DNA of 13,777 bases from Candidatus Peregrinibacteria bacterium (GTDB lineage Bacteria > Patescibacteriota > Gracilibacteria > UBA1369 > LOWO2-01-FULL-3): positions 1 to 13,777 of the forward strand of contig WJKQ01000038.1 of assembly GCA_014728975.1 (NCBI GenBank), given 5' to 3'. Under the pieces are notes generated by a model. The model had not been told where the DNA came from and did no database searches. It saw nothing but the letters and a program-made list of their open reading frames with translations. Both the position numbers and the translations under genes were made by a program. Shown here piece after piece: positions 1 to 7,139 of the stretch (position 1 is its first letter; every line of letters begins with the position of its first letter).

Positions 1-772
1 CATAAAACCAGGTCGGGATTGCAAGGCTCTTCTCGCCTTTTGGATAAGTCTGGATTACTTTGTGAGATTTTATTACAAAGTCTTTGTCTTTGTAGCCGGG
101 AGCTTCTTTTAATATTTCGATTGCATTTTTTAAATTTTCATCTTTTTGGCCGGCAAAATATGCTCCCAAATTTGCGGCTTCCATGATTCCCGGACCGCCT
201 CCGGATAAAATATAATATCCTTCTTCGGTAAGTATTTTCGCGGCGATCGCCACTTTTTCGTAGAAGGGGTGTGTTCTTAAAATGCTGTGTCCGCCCATCA
301 CTCCGACACATTTTTTTTCGGTCATCCCTTTCTCATTGAATCCAACAATTTCTCTAAGCGCGTCATCGATTGCGTGATCGTGGATCCTTTGGCTTAGAGC
401 TTCATTTATATCCTCGATATTCTGAAAAGATTTAAAATGATTATAAATTTTAAGATCCAGACTCTGGTCATTCTCCGGGTCATATCCTTCCATAAGCTCC
501 TGCCAGGTGTATAATTCTTTTCTGTACGGATTGTAGGGCAGTCCGACAATTTTTGGATAAATAACCGCTCCTTTTTCCCTTAGCAAAAGCTCTGTTTCGA
601 TAGACATTTCACAGCCCAGAAAAGTCGTGTTTGCGAGTTTTATTTTTGACCAGTCAATATTACTTTTTGTAAGGTCCAGGTTTTGAATGGTGAGATTTAA
701 GAGGGTATCACCATGTTTCAGCAGATCTTCTATGGATTGAATTTCTTTTATTAGTTTTTTTGGAACGGGCAT
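1..772 (-). CDS. LOG-family Rossmann nucleotide-binding protein, 3' end cut by window
   Basis: 257 codons are visible from ATG at 772; the C-terminus lies beyond the left edge. After an N-terminal domain of about 150 residues comes a Rossmann core with GVMGGHS (157-163) and GGGPGIMEAANLGAY (191-205). These are hallmarks of the LOG/lysine-decarboxylase-like family, whose characterised members (LOG, PpnN) cleave nucleoside 5'-monophosphates at the N-glycosidic bond. The second family motif, PGGxGTxxE, would fall outside the window and cannot be checked. Residues 24-55 (NLDLT, KLANTTFLGC) look faintly like pentapeptide repeats, which may be a family trait. The protein should be cytoplasmic; no signal peptide or membrane segment is seen. 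There is no Shine-Dalgarno sequence before the ATG. It follows the SRAP-like gene on the same strand after 60 nt. The family call is firm; the exact substrate is unknown. Confidence 0.85.
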   Translation of the reverse strand, partial: MPVPKKLIKEIQSIEDLLKHGDTLLNLTIQNLDLTKSNIDWSKIKLANTTFLGCEMSIETELLLREKGAVIYPKIVGLPYNPYRKELYTWQELMEGYDPENDQSLDLKIYNHFKSFQNIEDINEALSQRIHDHAIDDALREIVGFNEKGMTEKKCVGVMGGHSILRTHPFYEKVAIAAKILTEEGYYILSGGGPGIMEAANLGAYFAGQKDENLKNAIEILKEAPGYKDKDFVIKSHKVIQTYPKGEKSLAIPTWFY

Positions 773-805
773 GAGGCTTTTTGTTAATTTTTATGCTTTA
801 AGTTT

Positions 806-828
806 TTCACAATTTGAGATTTTTGTGA
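806..828. promoter_or_regulatory. Inverted repeat upstream of the LOG-family gene
   Basis: TTCACAA (806-812) and TTGTGAA (822-828) form perfect 7-bp arms around a 9-nt centre in the 60-nt gap between the SRAP-like gene and the LOG-family gene. It could be a protein-binding site or a weak RNA hairpin. No T-tract follows it on the minus strand, so an intrinsic terminator is unlikely. On the minus strand, TTGTGA could act as a poor -35 element, but no convincing -10 is seen at the right distance. Confidence 0.35.
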
Positions 829-832
829 AGAG

Positions 833-1276
833 CTACAATATTTGATTCAGTAATACGGGCATCCGTCGTGAGCCTGTCATGACCCTGAAGTAGTGCGTTG
901 AAGGTCTCGTTATTATGTAACAGAATTTATGGCCGGGTTTGTCTTTGATGAATATTCCTTTCATTCCCTGCCTCACCTGAAACCATACGCCGTTTATAAG
1001 ACCGAACGAAACAATTATTATTACAGGTTCCGGATTAAAATACCGCCATTTGCCGGCTTTCAGTGATTTCAGTCTGCAGTGATATGTTTTTGGAACGAAA
1101 AATCGGCCTTTGTTGCCCCAGGGCAGAAAAATATTTTTTCCTCTGTAATGGACAGGCAGCAGCGGACTTTTTGAATTGAAGGAAACACGTATTTCGCTTC
1201 CGGATGCTTCAAAACCATGAGCTTTAAGCTCTTTATCCGAAAATTCAAATCTGTTGAATCTTATGGCTCTGCACAT
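833..1276 (-). CDS. Small SRAP-like protein, probably degenerate, next to umuC
   Basis: 147 residues from ATG at 1276, beginning Met-Cys-Arg, 2 nt after the polymerase stop codon. Read by eye against the canonical SRAP protein at 2603-3250, several landmarks line up in order: MC at the start (Cys2 is the DNA-crosslinking nucleophile in SRAP), FN (33-34), LPV (40-42), WG (53-54), a beta-strand followed by W98, then YIIT (120-123) and RRMPVLL (137-143), which match ILTT and ERMPVIL. The protein is about 70 residues shorter than SRAP. Ser136 stands where SRAP has its catalytic His, and the GFYEW glutamate has no clear counterpart. If the relationship is real, this could be a DNA- or abasic-site-binding partner of the polymerase or a reduced enzyme. 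An upstream TTG at 1288 would add four residues and is preceded by AGAAGG at good spacing, but it would bury the Cys. The homology is inference; no function is established. Confidence 0.6.
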   Translation of the reverse strand: MCRAIRFNRFEFSDKELKAHGFEASGSEIRVSFNSKSPLLPVHYRGKNIFLPWGNKGRFFVPKTYHCRLKSLKAGKWRYFNPEPVIIIVSFGLINGVWFQVRQGMKGIFIKDKPGHKFCYIITRPSTHYFRVMTGSRRMPVLLNQIL

Positions 1277-1278
1277 AT

Positions 1279-2490
1279 TTAAAAACAAAATTTACCTTCT
1301 ATGTCGGAAATTTCGAAATCGCTTGTTTTGTCCTCAAAAACTTCGGGAATATAGGCGGTAGCACCGCTTCTTACGCAGTACATTCCATATTTTCTGTTTA
1401 TCTGCTGTTTTATTTTTACGATTTTTTCATTTTTGGAATTTTTCTTTTCGAATAAATTGAGCTGTTTGCCTTTTACAGTTCTTAAAGGGTCTCCAAAAAG
1501 ATGGACCGAGGTGTATTTGCGCTTTTTTGTGAATAGAGTCCAAAATCCCCTTCTTAAAGCGTTTATCAAAGCAAAATAATCATTCGTAAAATCAGGAAGT
1601 TTTTCTACCTGCTTTAAGGCCTGTCCGTCAGAGCTTACAAGCAAAACAGTGAGGTTTAAGATTTCCATTTCTTCTTTAAATAAGCCATCTGCAAGCCTTT
1701 CCAAATTTCGTACCAAAAATGCCCAAACATAATTTGGATCGTTATGATATCCCCATAAACTGCAGCCGCGTGACATCGCTTTGCGTTCGGGCCTTTTAGA
1801 TCTTATCGGAAGAAGTGATTTTCCCTGCATTTCGTACCAGATTTCTTCGCCCGGCTTGTGGAGGACTTTTTTTATCAGTGAAGAAGGCTTTTTTACATAA
1901 TCCCAGACAGTTTTTACGCCTAAATACTCGAGTCTGTCATTTAACTTTCTGCCTATTCCGGGAACGTCGATTACCGGTACCGATTTTAAAAATTTTTTAA
2001 GATTTTCTTTATTAACCACTGTCACTCCGAGAGGCTTGTTTTTATCTGAAGCCGTTTTCGCAAGGACCCTGGACATTGAAATCCCCACGCTTACAGGAAT
2101 TCCTGTCTGTTTAAGCATTTCCTCCTGAATTTCTTTTCCCAGTTTTTTCCATTCCCTGTTGTATTCTCCGAAATCAACAAAACTTTCATCAATCGAGTAA
2201 TATTCAATCACATCCGAAAACTGTTTCAAAACATCCTGCATCGCGTAGGACAAAATCGAATACCACTTAAAGTCCCTTCTCACAAAAATCCCTTCCGGAC
2301 AGAGCTTTTTTGCCTCCCAAACCGGCATTCCAACACTGACTCCAAAAGGCCTCATTTCATAGCTTCTGGCAATTACACAGGCACCCTGATTTCCAAGAAC
2401 GGCCACAGGTTTATTTTTAAGATTTGGCGCCCTGACCCTTTCACAGGAGACGTAAAAACAATCGGCGTCAATATGACCAATTACTTTCAT
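1279..2490 (-). CDS. umuC: Y-family translesion DNA polymerase (UmuC/DinB type)
   Basis: 403 residues. This family copies damaged DNA with low fidelity. The palm holds HIDADCFYVSCE (6-17), with metal-binding Asp8 and steric-gate region Phe12/Tyr13, and YSIDESFVDFG (98-108), with catalytic Asp101/Glu102. GVSVGMP (50-56) and SVGISMSRVLAKTASDKNKP (134-153) are typical. VPGIGRKL (176-183) is the helix-hairpin-helix of the thumb. QLNLF (343-347) matches the beta-clamp binding motif and the same string occurs in E. coli UmuC, which favours UmuC over DinB. The length fits (E. coli UmuC has 422 residues). No UmuD partner or lexA gene is in the window. It leads a minus-strand run with the SRAP-like gene (2-nt gap) and the LOG-family gene, and diverges from a canonical SRAP gene, a DNA-damage context. 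No Shine-Dalgarno sequence is seen at the ATG. Confidence 0.93.
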   Translation of the reverse strand: MKVIGHIDADCFYVSCERVRAPNLKNKPVAVLGNQGACVIARSYEMRPFGVSVGMPVWEAKKLCPEGIFVRRDFKWYSILSYAMQDVLKQFSDVIEYYSIDESFVDFGEYNREWKKLGKEIQEEMLKQTGIPVSVGISMSRVLAKTASDKNKPLGVTVVNKENLKKFLKSVPVIDVPGIGRKLNDRLEYLGVKTVWDYVKKPSSLIKKVLHKPGEEIWYEMQGKSLLPIRSKRPERKAMSRGCSLWGYHNDPNYVWAFLVRNLERLADGLFKEEMEILNLTVLLVSSDGQALKQVEKLPDFTNDYFALINALRRGFWTLFTKKRKYTSVHLFGDPLRTVKGKQLNLFEKKNSKNEKIVKIKQQINRKYGMYCVRSGATAYIPEVFEDKTSDFEISDIEGKFCF

Positions 2491-2499
2491 AGATTTAAT

Positions 2500-2517
2500 G
2501 GTGAGTCTACGCTCACC
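2500..2517. promoter_or_regulatory. Inverted repeat over the umuC -10 region, candidate operator
   Basis: GGTGAG (2500-2505) and CTCACC (2512-2517) are perfect 6-bp arms around TCTACG. On the minus strand the repeat begins inside the proposed umuC -10 hexamer and runs past the expected transcription start, where a repressor would block initiation. It does not match the E. coli (CTGT-N8-ACAG) or Bacillus (GAAC-N4-GTTC) LexA boxes. The role is inferred from position. Confidence 0.4.
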
Positions 2518-2543
2518 TTACATTCCAAATATGAAGCTGTCAA
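2515..2543 (-). promoter_or_regulatory. Putative umuC promoter
   Basis: On the minus strand a perfect -35 TTGACA (2543-2538) is followed after 17 bp by TAAGGT (2520-2515), a weak -10 (3 of 6). Transcription would start near 2508, about 18 nt before the umuC ATG at 2490. A strong -35 with a weak -10 overlapped by an inverted repeat would fit a regulated promoter. Confidence 0.5.
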
Positions 2544-2554
2544 TAAATGCCGTG

Positions 2555-2583
2555 TTGCGCCGAGTAGAGAAAAATTTTATATT
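2555..2583 (+). promoter_or_regulatory. Putative promoter of the SRAP gene
   Basis: TTGCGC (2555-2560) and TATATT (2578-2583, 5 of 6 to consensus) are separated by 17 bp. The start of transcription would be near 2590, about 13 nt before the ATG at 2603. This short leader supports the Met-Cys start over upstream in-frame ATGs such as 2498, which precede the promoter. Confidence 0.5.
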
Positions 2584-2602
2584 TAACATATTAACAAATC
2601 CT

Positions 2603-3250
2603 ATGTGCGGTCGTTATACAGTAAGCTCGTCTCTTGAGAAAATTCAAAAGAAATTTAAAGCAGCTCTTAATACAGACATTTTTAAGCAGCGTTTCAACGC
2701 CGCTCCCGGTCAGAATCTGCCCGTTATAACCGATAAAAATCCCAAAAAAATCCAGCTTTTCAGGTGGGGATATATTCCGTTTTGGGCGAAAGATGAAAAG
2801 ATCGGTTATAGAATGATAAATGCCCGCGCCGAAACTGTGACCGAGAAACTTGCTTATAAAAAGGCTTTTTTAGAATTCCGCTGTCTTGTGACCGCGGATG
2901 GTTTTTATGAATGGAAGCGCGCAAAAGGTGGCAGGGTTCCGTATCGTATTTTTATGAAAGATGAGGAGCCTTTCGCATTTGCGGGGCTCTGGAGCTGCTG
3001 TAAAGATGTTAATTCGTTTACGATTCTTACGACGGAGGCTAATTCTTTAGTTGGAGATATTCATGAAAGGATGCCTGTGATTTTGAAGGAGGAAGATTAC
3101 ACGAAATGGCTTGGCAAAAATGCCTCTTTAAAAGAATTAAAAGATCTTTTGCGTCCTTTTGATTCAAAGAAAATGGATGCTTATGAAGTTTCCAAAATTG
3201 TTAATATTCCTTCGAACGATTTTCCGGAAGTTATGGGACCGGTGAAATAA
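2603..3250 (+). CDS. SRAP-domain protein (YedK/HMCES family), abasic-site DNA-protein crosslinker
   Basis: 215 residues from the ATG at 2603. In characterised SRAP proteins, Cys2 (exposed after Met removal) forms a thiazolidine crosslink with abasic sites in single-stranded DNA and shields them. All landmarks are present: MCGRYT (1-6), FNAAPGQNLPV (31-41), RWGYIPFWA (54-62), NARAET (74-79), ADGFYEW (98-104, Glu103) and HERMPVIL (154-161, His154). The longest open frame begins at 2498, but Cys must be residue 2, the putative promoter lies inside that extension, and the extra 35 residues are not family-like; the start at 2603 is therefore chosen. The gene diverges from umuC and converges with the ABC permease gene with only 2 nt between stop codons and no terminator hairpin. 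Old annotations call this family SOS response-associated peptidase. Confidence 0.95.
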   Translation: MCGRYTVSSSLEKIQKKFKAALNTDIFKQRFNAAPGQNLPVITDKNPKKIQLFRWGYIPFWAKDEKIGYRMINARAETVTEKLAYKKAFLEFRCLVTADGFYEWKRAKGGRVPYRIFMKDEEPFAFAGLWSCCKDVNSFTILTTEANSLVGDIHERMPVILKEEDYTKWLGKNASLKELKDLLRPFDSKKMDAYEVSKIVNIPSNDFPEVMGPVK

Positions 3251-3252
3251 AA

Positions 3253-4452
3253 TCATTCATATCTCAGTGCTTCAGCAGGATTGAGCTTCGCGGCCTGCCG
3301 TGCAGGCAGAAGTCCTGAAATTGTTCCGAGTAAAAAGGCAAATACCAAAACGCCGATAACCAATTCTATACTTATATACGCCTCCAGATATTGGAAGCCC
3401 GCCTGAACCGCTGCAAATTCCGCGCCTTTTGCAAGACCGTATCCGATTAAAATACCGATTACGCCCCCGATCATACCGATTACACCGGATTCAATCAAAA
3501 AAATGCTTAATATATTGCCCTGAGTAGCACCAATTGCTTTCATGATGCCGATTTCTCTTCTTCGTTCAAGGGCCGAAGTGTACATTGTATTCATTACACC
3601 TATACCGCCCACTATTATTGAAAATATTGCGATAAACAAAACCGCGACCTGGATTGTTCCGATTATATCGCCCGCTATATCCTGCATTTTTTCGGAAGTT
3701 AAAACTGTCACATCGTCTGATCCGCGTTCCCTGCGCAACTGGAATCTGATTTCATTAGCTACATCGTCATGATCATAATCAGGAGCAACTCTTAAAATCG
3801 CCATTGTTACTTCGCCTCTTTTTTCCGAAATTTTTCTTAAATTTTTCAACGACATATAAACCGCGTTATCGTCTTCGGCACTGCCCATTTCCTCCAAAAT
3901 TCCCACAATTCTAAAATCTTTCCCTTTGACGCGTATTTCATCGCCAATATAAACAGGTTTTTTAAACATTTTTTCGGCAATTTTATTTCCCAAAACCACT
4001 TCCAGAGAAGTTTCTCTGTCAGGCCATGATCCTGAAACCAATCCAAGTCCTCGATCTTCCGTATAAATTTCTTTTGTTTCTTCGATCGGACTGCCATGCA
4101 CCGTAGTTGAATTTTCCTCCCCCTTAAATTCAACGGTTACATATCCTATATCAAAAGGAACGACCAGATTTATTCCCTCAATATCCTCCATAATATCAAT
4201 TTCCTCATCTTTTATACTTCCGCCTGCCAGAATTCCAACCAGAGGATCTGTTTCTTCTCCGGGAAAAACAGTAATTAGATCGGTTCCAAACATTTTTAAC
4301 TGTTGGGTGATGGCATTTTCGAGTCCCTGACCAAGAGAGACGAGTGAAACAATAAGCGCTATTCCTACTATTATTCCGATGATTGTAAGCCAGCTTCTGA
4401 GACTTCTATGCCTTATATTTCTCAGGCTTAAAATGAAAAATTTACCAATCAT
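3253..4452 (-). CDS. MacB/YknZ-type ABC transporter permease
   Basis: 399 residues. Membrane segments are read at about 21-42, 264-291, 317-343 and 362-383, with an extracytoplasmic MacB-type core domain between the first two. This is the four-helix FtsX/MacB layout. SALERRREIGIMKAIGA (293-309) is the family's conserved cytoplasmic coupling region, and the end ARQAAKLNPAEALRYE (384-399) is also typical. Unlike E. coli MacB, the ATPase is a separate protein, as in Bacillus YknXYZ or LolCDE. These mechanotransmission systems move substrates from the outer membrane leaflet or periplasmic/exterior side, using a membrane fusion partner. The ATG overlaps the end of the ATPase gene by 4 nt (ATGA), implying coupled translation. 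The substrate cannot be read from the sequence. Confidence 0.93.
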   Translation of the reverse strand: MIGKFFILSLRNIRHRSLRSWLTIIGIIVGIALIVSLVSLGQGLENAITQQLKMFGTDLITVFPGEETDPLVGILAGGSIKDEEIDIMEDIEGINLVVPFDIGYVTVEFKGEENSTTVHGSPIEETKEIYTEDRGLGLVSGSWPDRETSLEVVLGNKIAEKMFKKPVYIGDEIRVKGKDFRIVGILEEMGSAEDDNAVYMSLKNLRKISEKRGEVTMAILRVAPDYDHDDVANEIRFQLRRERGSDDVTVLTSEKMQDIAGDIIGTIQVAVLFIAIFSIIVGGIGVMNTMYTSALERRREIGIMKAIGATQGNILSIFLIESGVIGMIGGVIGILIGYGLAKGAEFAAVQAGFQYLEAYISIELVIGVLVFAFLLGTISGLLPARQAAKLNPAEALRYE

Positions 4453-5318
4453 TTTTTAGAATTATTATTTTTATTTGACCAAATTATTTTTATGATATTT
4501 TTGTGGTTGCCGATTAATCGTCCGTCTTTTAGATTCATTATTCTTGTGGCGGCTTTTGATATGCTCGGATCGTGCGTCACTACAATAATTGTTTTACCTT
4601 TTTCATTAAGGTCTTCCAAAATTCTCATTATCATTTTCCCCGTTTTTGAGTCGAGATTTCCTGTCGGTTCATCCGCGAGAATCACTTCCGGTTCATCGAC
4701 AAGAGCTCGCGCAATAGCCGCTCTTTGCTGTTCTCCTCCGGACATTTCAAGAGGTTTGTGTTCGGCTCTTTCCAGGAGGCCCACACTTTTTAAATATTTT
4801 TTAACTTTTCCGTCCGGTTTAAACGCTTTTGACCCTTTCTTAAAAAAAAGAGGCAGGGATACGTTTTCTCTGCAATTTAAAGCTCCAAGCAAATTAAACT
4901 GCTGAAAAACAAATCCAATTTTTTCATTTCTTATATTTGCGAGTCTGTCTTCCGACATTTTTGAAACCTCTTTTCCATCTATGTACACTTTTCCCTTTGT
5001 AGGTGTGTCCAGACATCCAATCAGGTTCATTACCGTACTTTTTCCGGAGCCGCTTACGCCGATTAAAACCACAAAATCACCTTCCCATATATTCATACTC
5101 AAATCTTTTAAAACTCTTAATCTTGTTTCTCCAAGGTGATAGTCTTTATAAATATCTCTTAATTCAATAACCGGAGTTTCTTTTAAGAATTTTTTTGGGT
5201 TTTTCTTAAACTCATCTTTGCAGTCCTTTGAACAAAAATAATAAGTTTTTTTATTATAAACATGCTTAATTTTTTCTTTTTTGTCTAATTTCATTCCACA
5301 AACCGGGTCCTGCATCAT
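4449..5318 (-). CDS. ABC transporter ATPase (MacB/LolD type) with N-terminal YHS domain
   Basis: 289 residues. Residues 50-270 form a complete LolD/MacB-class ATPase: Walker A GVSGSGKST (87-95), Q-loop Gln139 in GFVFQQFNLL, signature MSGGEQQR (192-199), Walker B ILADEPTGNLD (213-223) with catalytic Glu217, and His249 in VVTHD. Residues 1-46 are an added YHS domain: DPVCGM (4-9), then TYYFCSKDC (25-33) and FKKNPKKF (37-44), with Cys7, Cys29 and Cys33. YHS domains are short putative metal-binding modules, often found on copper P-type ATPases and other metal-handling proteins. Ordinary LolD/MacB ATPases (about 225-250 residues) lack it. The domain would face the cytoplasm and might sense or deliver a metal. 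The gene starts 2 nt after the fusion protein stop and overlaps the permease gene. Both domains are clear; the metal link is inference. Confidence 0.93.
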   Translation of the reverse strand: MMQDPVCGMKLDKKEKIKHVYNKKTYYFCSKDCKDEFKKNPKKFLKETPVIELRDIYKDYHLGETRLRVLKDLSMNIWEGDFVVLIGVSGSGKSTVMNLIGCLDTPTKGKVYIDGKEVSKMSEDRLANIRNEKIGFVFQQFNLLGALNCRENVSLPLFFKKGSKAFKPDGKVKKYLKSVGLLERAEHKPLEMSGGEQQRAAIARALVDEPEVILADEPTGNLDSKTGKMIMRILEDLNEKGKTIIVVTHDPSISKAATRIMNLKDGRLIGNHKNIIKIIWSNKNNNSKK

Positions 5319-5320
5319 AA

Positions 5321-7087
5321 CTAATAATAAGGTATTATTTTCTGTCCCTCCTCGACCCCGGAAACTATTTCCGTATAATCCAGTCCTTCAAGTCCGACAT
5401 CCGCTTCTACTCTTTCATATTGTACTTCTTCGTCAACAACTCCTTTGTAAATTTTTAAATAATTTATACCCCCCTCTTCTCCGATATAACGGGAAGGAGC
5501 CACAAGTACGTTTTCTTTGCTTGCCGTTTTTATTTCGATATCGGCGGTCATACCGGAAAGTATTTTTTCCTTTTCATATTCGTCCATTTCAATCGTGACT
5601 TTGTAATAAATGTCTCCGTCAATAACGGTTTCATAAGGATCAATTTCCACAATCTTACCTGTGAAAACCTTAAATTTACCAAACGCATCAAAAGTTATAT
5701 CGACGGGGTCGTCTACGGTCACCTGAGCAATGTCAAGTTCTGAAATATATGATTCGATCTGATAATTTCCGACTGTAATAACAGAAAGGACCGGTGTATT
5801 TATAGTTGCGAGCTCCCCGTCTTCAAGATAAATATTTGTAACAAGCCCGTCCATGGGTGCTCTTAATTCACTGTCATAAAGGTTCTGCTGAATGAGATCC
5901 ACATACGCTATTGCCTGGTTGACCTGGGCTCTATATAAAGAAACGTCTTCCTGGCGCGGGGGAGCTGTTTTCAGGTTTAATTCGTTCCGGGCCATATTGA
6001 GCTGTCCCTGAGCGTTTGCGATTTTATTTTCCCACTGGGATTTTACGGCTTTGAGGTTTGATTCGGCTTCTGCCAGCGCTGTTTTTGCCTGTTTTACATT
6101 GGATTTTGCCGTACTCAGATCGGTTTCTTCAACCAGCTTCATGGAATCTATAGTCTGGCTTGCCGAAGTTATATTAGATATTGCAGTATTTATATTTGAA
6201 CGATCCATGTCCACTGCGGATTTTTCCGATTGCGTGGGTGAAATACCCTGCTTTTCATCCATTTCGGTTCTTATGAATGAAAGCGCTTCCGAAGTGTCAT
6301 TCAATACACTCAGCGTTTTTTCCAAGGCCTCTTCAATTGTTTCAGGCTTATCGAGACCGGCATCGTTAATAATATTAAGAGCCTCATCGTAACCTTCGTC
6401 GGCAATCTTTTCTTTATTCTGAACCTGTAGATCTTCAAATTTACCTGTATCAAAATATTCTTCCCGTATGTTTTTAACGGTTTTTAACGCTGTGTCTATT
6501 TTTGTAATTGTATCTTTCAAAGTTGATAAGGCATTTTCGTAAGCCTGCTGGATGTCTTTCTCTGTTATTTTTCCTTTATCCTCCAATGTTTCTTCCGCAT
6601 TTTCCAGGGCTATTTCTGCGGATTCCACATTTGATTCAGCTCTGGCGATTTCGCTTTCCGCTGTATCTTTTACTTTTTCCAGGTTTTCCTCTGCGTTTTT
6701 TACAGCAGTTTCAGAAAGTTGTATGTCATAGGAACTTGCGCCCGCGTAGAGTTTATCAAGCCGCGCCTGCGCTTCCTGAACCGATGCCTGAGCATTTGCA
6801 AGGTCCGCCTTAATTTTCGCAGTATCAAGTTTTGCCAGGGTTTCCCCTCTTGTAACTTTCTGTCCTTCATTTACAGCTATTTGAGCAATTATTCCCGTCT
6901 GTTGAAATGTAAGATCCACTTCTTTTACGGGTACAACCTTTCCGACCTCGGATACTATTTCCGTAATATCCTGTTTTTTTACTTCAACGACTTTGTATTC
7001 GCCATTTTCGCCACTAAAATAAAAATATCCCCAAACAATTAAAATTAACGCAAGCGCACCTCCTGAAATAATCCAGAATTTTTTCAT
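5321..7087 (-). CDS. HlyD/MacA-type membrane fusion protein of an ABC exporter
   Basis: 588 residues. One N-terminal membrane anchor (about 4-24) is followed by the first half of a split lipoyl domain (46-89, with VNEGQKVTRGETLAKLDT). Next comes a very long helical section (about 90-403, rich in Ala, Glu, Lys and Asn), and then the second lipoyl half LRAPMDGLVTNIYLEDGE (408-425). Beta-barrel and membrane-proximal domains complete the C-terminus (to VEEGQKIIPYY). MacA-type proteins usually have about 370-400 residues, so the helical hairpin is greatly enlarged; Pro/Gly-containing breaks near 243-250 and 280-286 suggest more than one helical pair. The protein should link or gate substrate delivery to the permease encoded downstream. 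It has its own putative promoter and is spaced 2 nt from the ATPase gene. No outer-membrane channel gene is in the window, as would fit a single-membrane cell. Confidence 0.92.
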   Translation of the reverse strand: MKKFWIISGGALALILIVWGYFYFSGENGEYKVVEVKKQDITEIVSEVGKVVPVKEVDLTFQQTGIIAQIAVNEGQKVTRGETLAKLDTAKIKADLANAQASVQEAQARLDKLYAGASSYDIQLSETAVKNAEENLEKVKDTAESEIARAESNVESAEIALENAEETLEDKGKITEKDIQQAYENALSTLKDTITKIDTALKTVKNIREEYFDTGKFEDLQVQNKEKIADEGYDEALNIINDAGLDKPETIEEALEKTLSVLNDTSEALSFIRTEMDEKQGISPTQSEKSAVDMDRSNINTAISNITSASQTIDSMKLVEETDLSTAKSNVKQAKTALAEAESNLKAVKSQWENKIANAQGQLNMARNELNLKTAPPRQEDVSLYRAQVNQAIAYVDLIQQNLYDSELRAPMDGLVTNIYLEDGELATINTPVLSVITVGNYQIESYISELDIAQVTVDDPVDITFDAFGKFKVFTGKIVEIDPYETVIDGDIYYKVTIEMDEYEKEKILSGMTADIEIKTASKENVLVAPSRYIGEEGGINYLKIYKGVVDEEVQYERVEADVGLEGLDYTEIVSGVEEGQKIIPYY

Positions 7088-7108
7088 AATGAGGAATTAT
7101 TCTGAAAT

Positions 7109-7136
7109 ATCATATCAAATTTAATATTAAAGACAA
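7109..7136 (-). promoter_or_regulatory. Putative promoter of the exporter operon
   Basis: In the 52-nt gap before the fusion protein gene, the minus strand has TTGTCT (7136-7131, 4 of 6) and TATGAT (7114-7109, 5 of 6) with 16 bp between them. Transcription would start near 7102, some 15 nt before the ATG at 7087. The exporter genes may therefore be expressed separately from the genes upstream. Confidence 0.45.
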
Positions 7137-7139
7137 TTT

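Noticed and set aside
2498..2602. In-frame extension of the SRAP gene to ATG 2498
   Set aside because: It would bury the essential Cys2, overlaps the putative operator and promoters, and its residues are not family-like.
2491..2602. Standard LexA box
   Set aside because: Neither CTGT-N8-ACAG nor GAAC-N4-GTTC occurs in the umuC/SRAP gap.
3293..3307. GC-rich hairpin GCCTGC-CGT-GCAGGC as terminator of the SRAP gene
   Set aside because: It lies inside the permease coding region, in the conserved PARQAAK stretch, and no T-tract follows.
3846..4133. Minus-strand open frame inside the permease gene
   Set aside because: It is a shifted frame of a gene whose own frame has clear family motifs.
4492..4905. 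Plus-strand open frame opposite the ABC ATPase
   Set aside because: Antisense shadow of a conserved gene; its peptide shows no recognisable domain.
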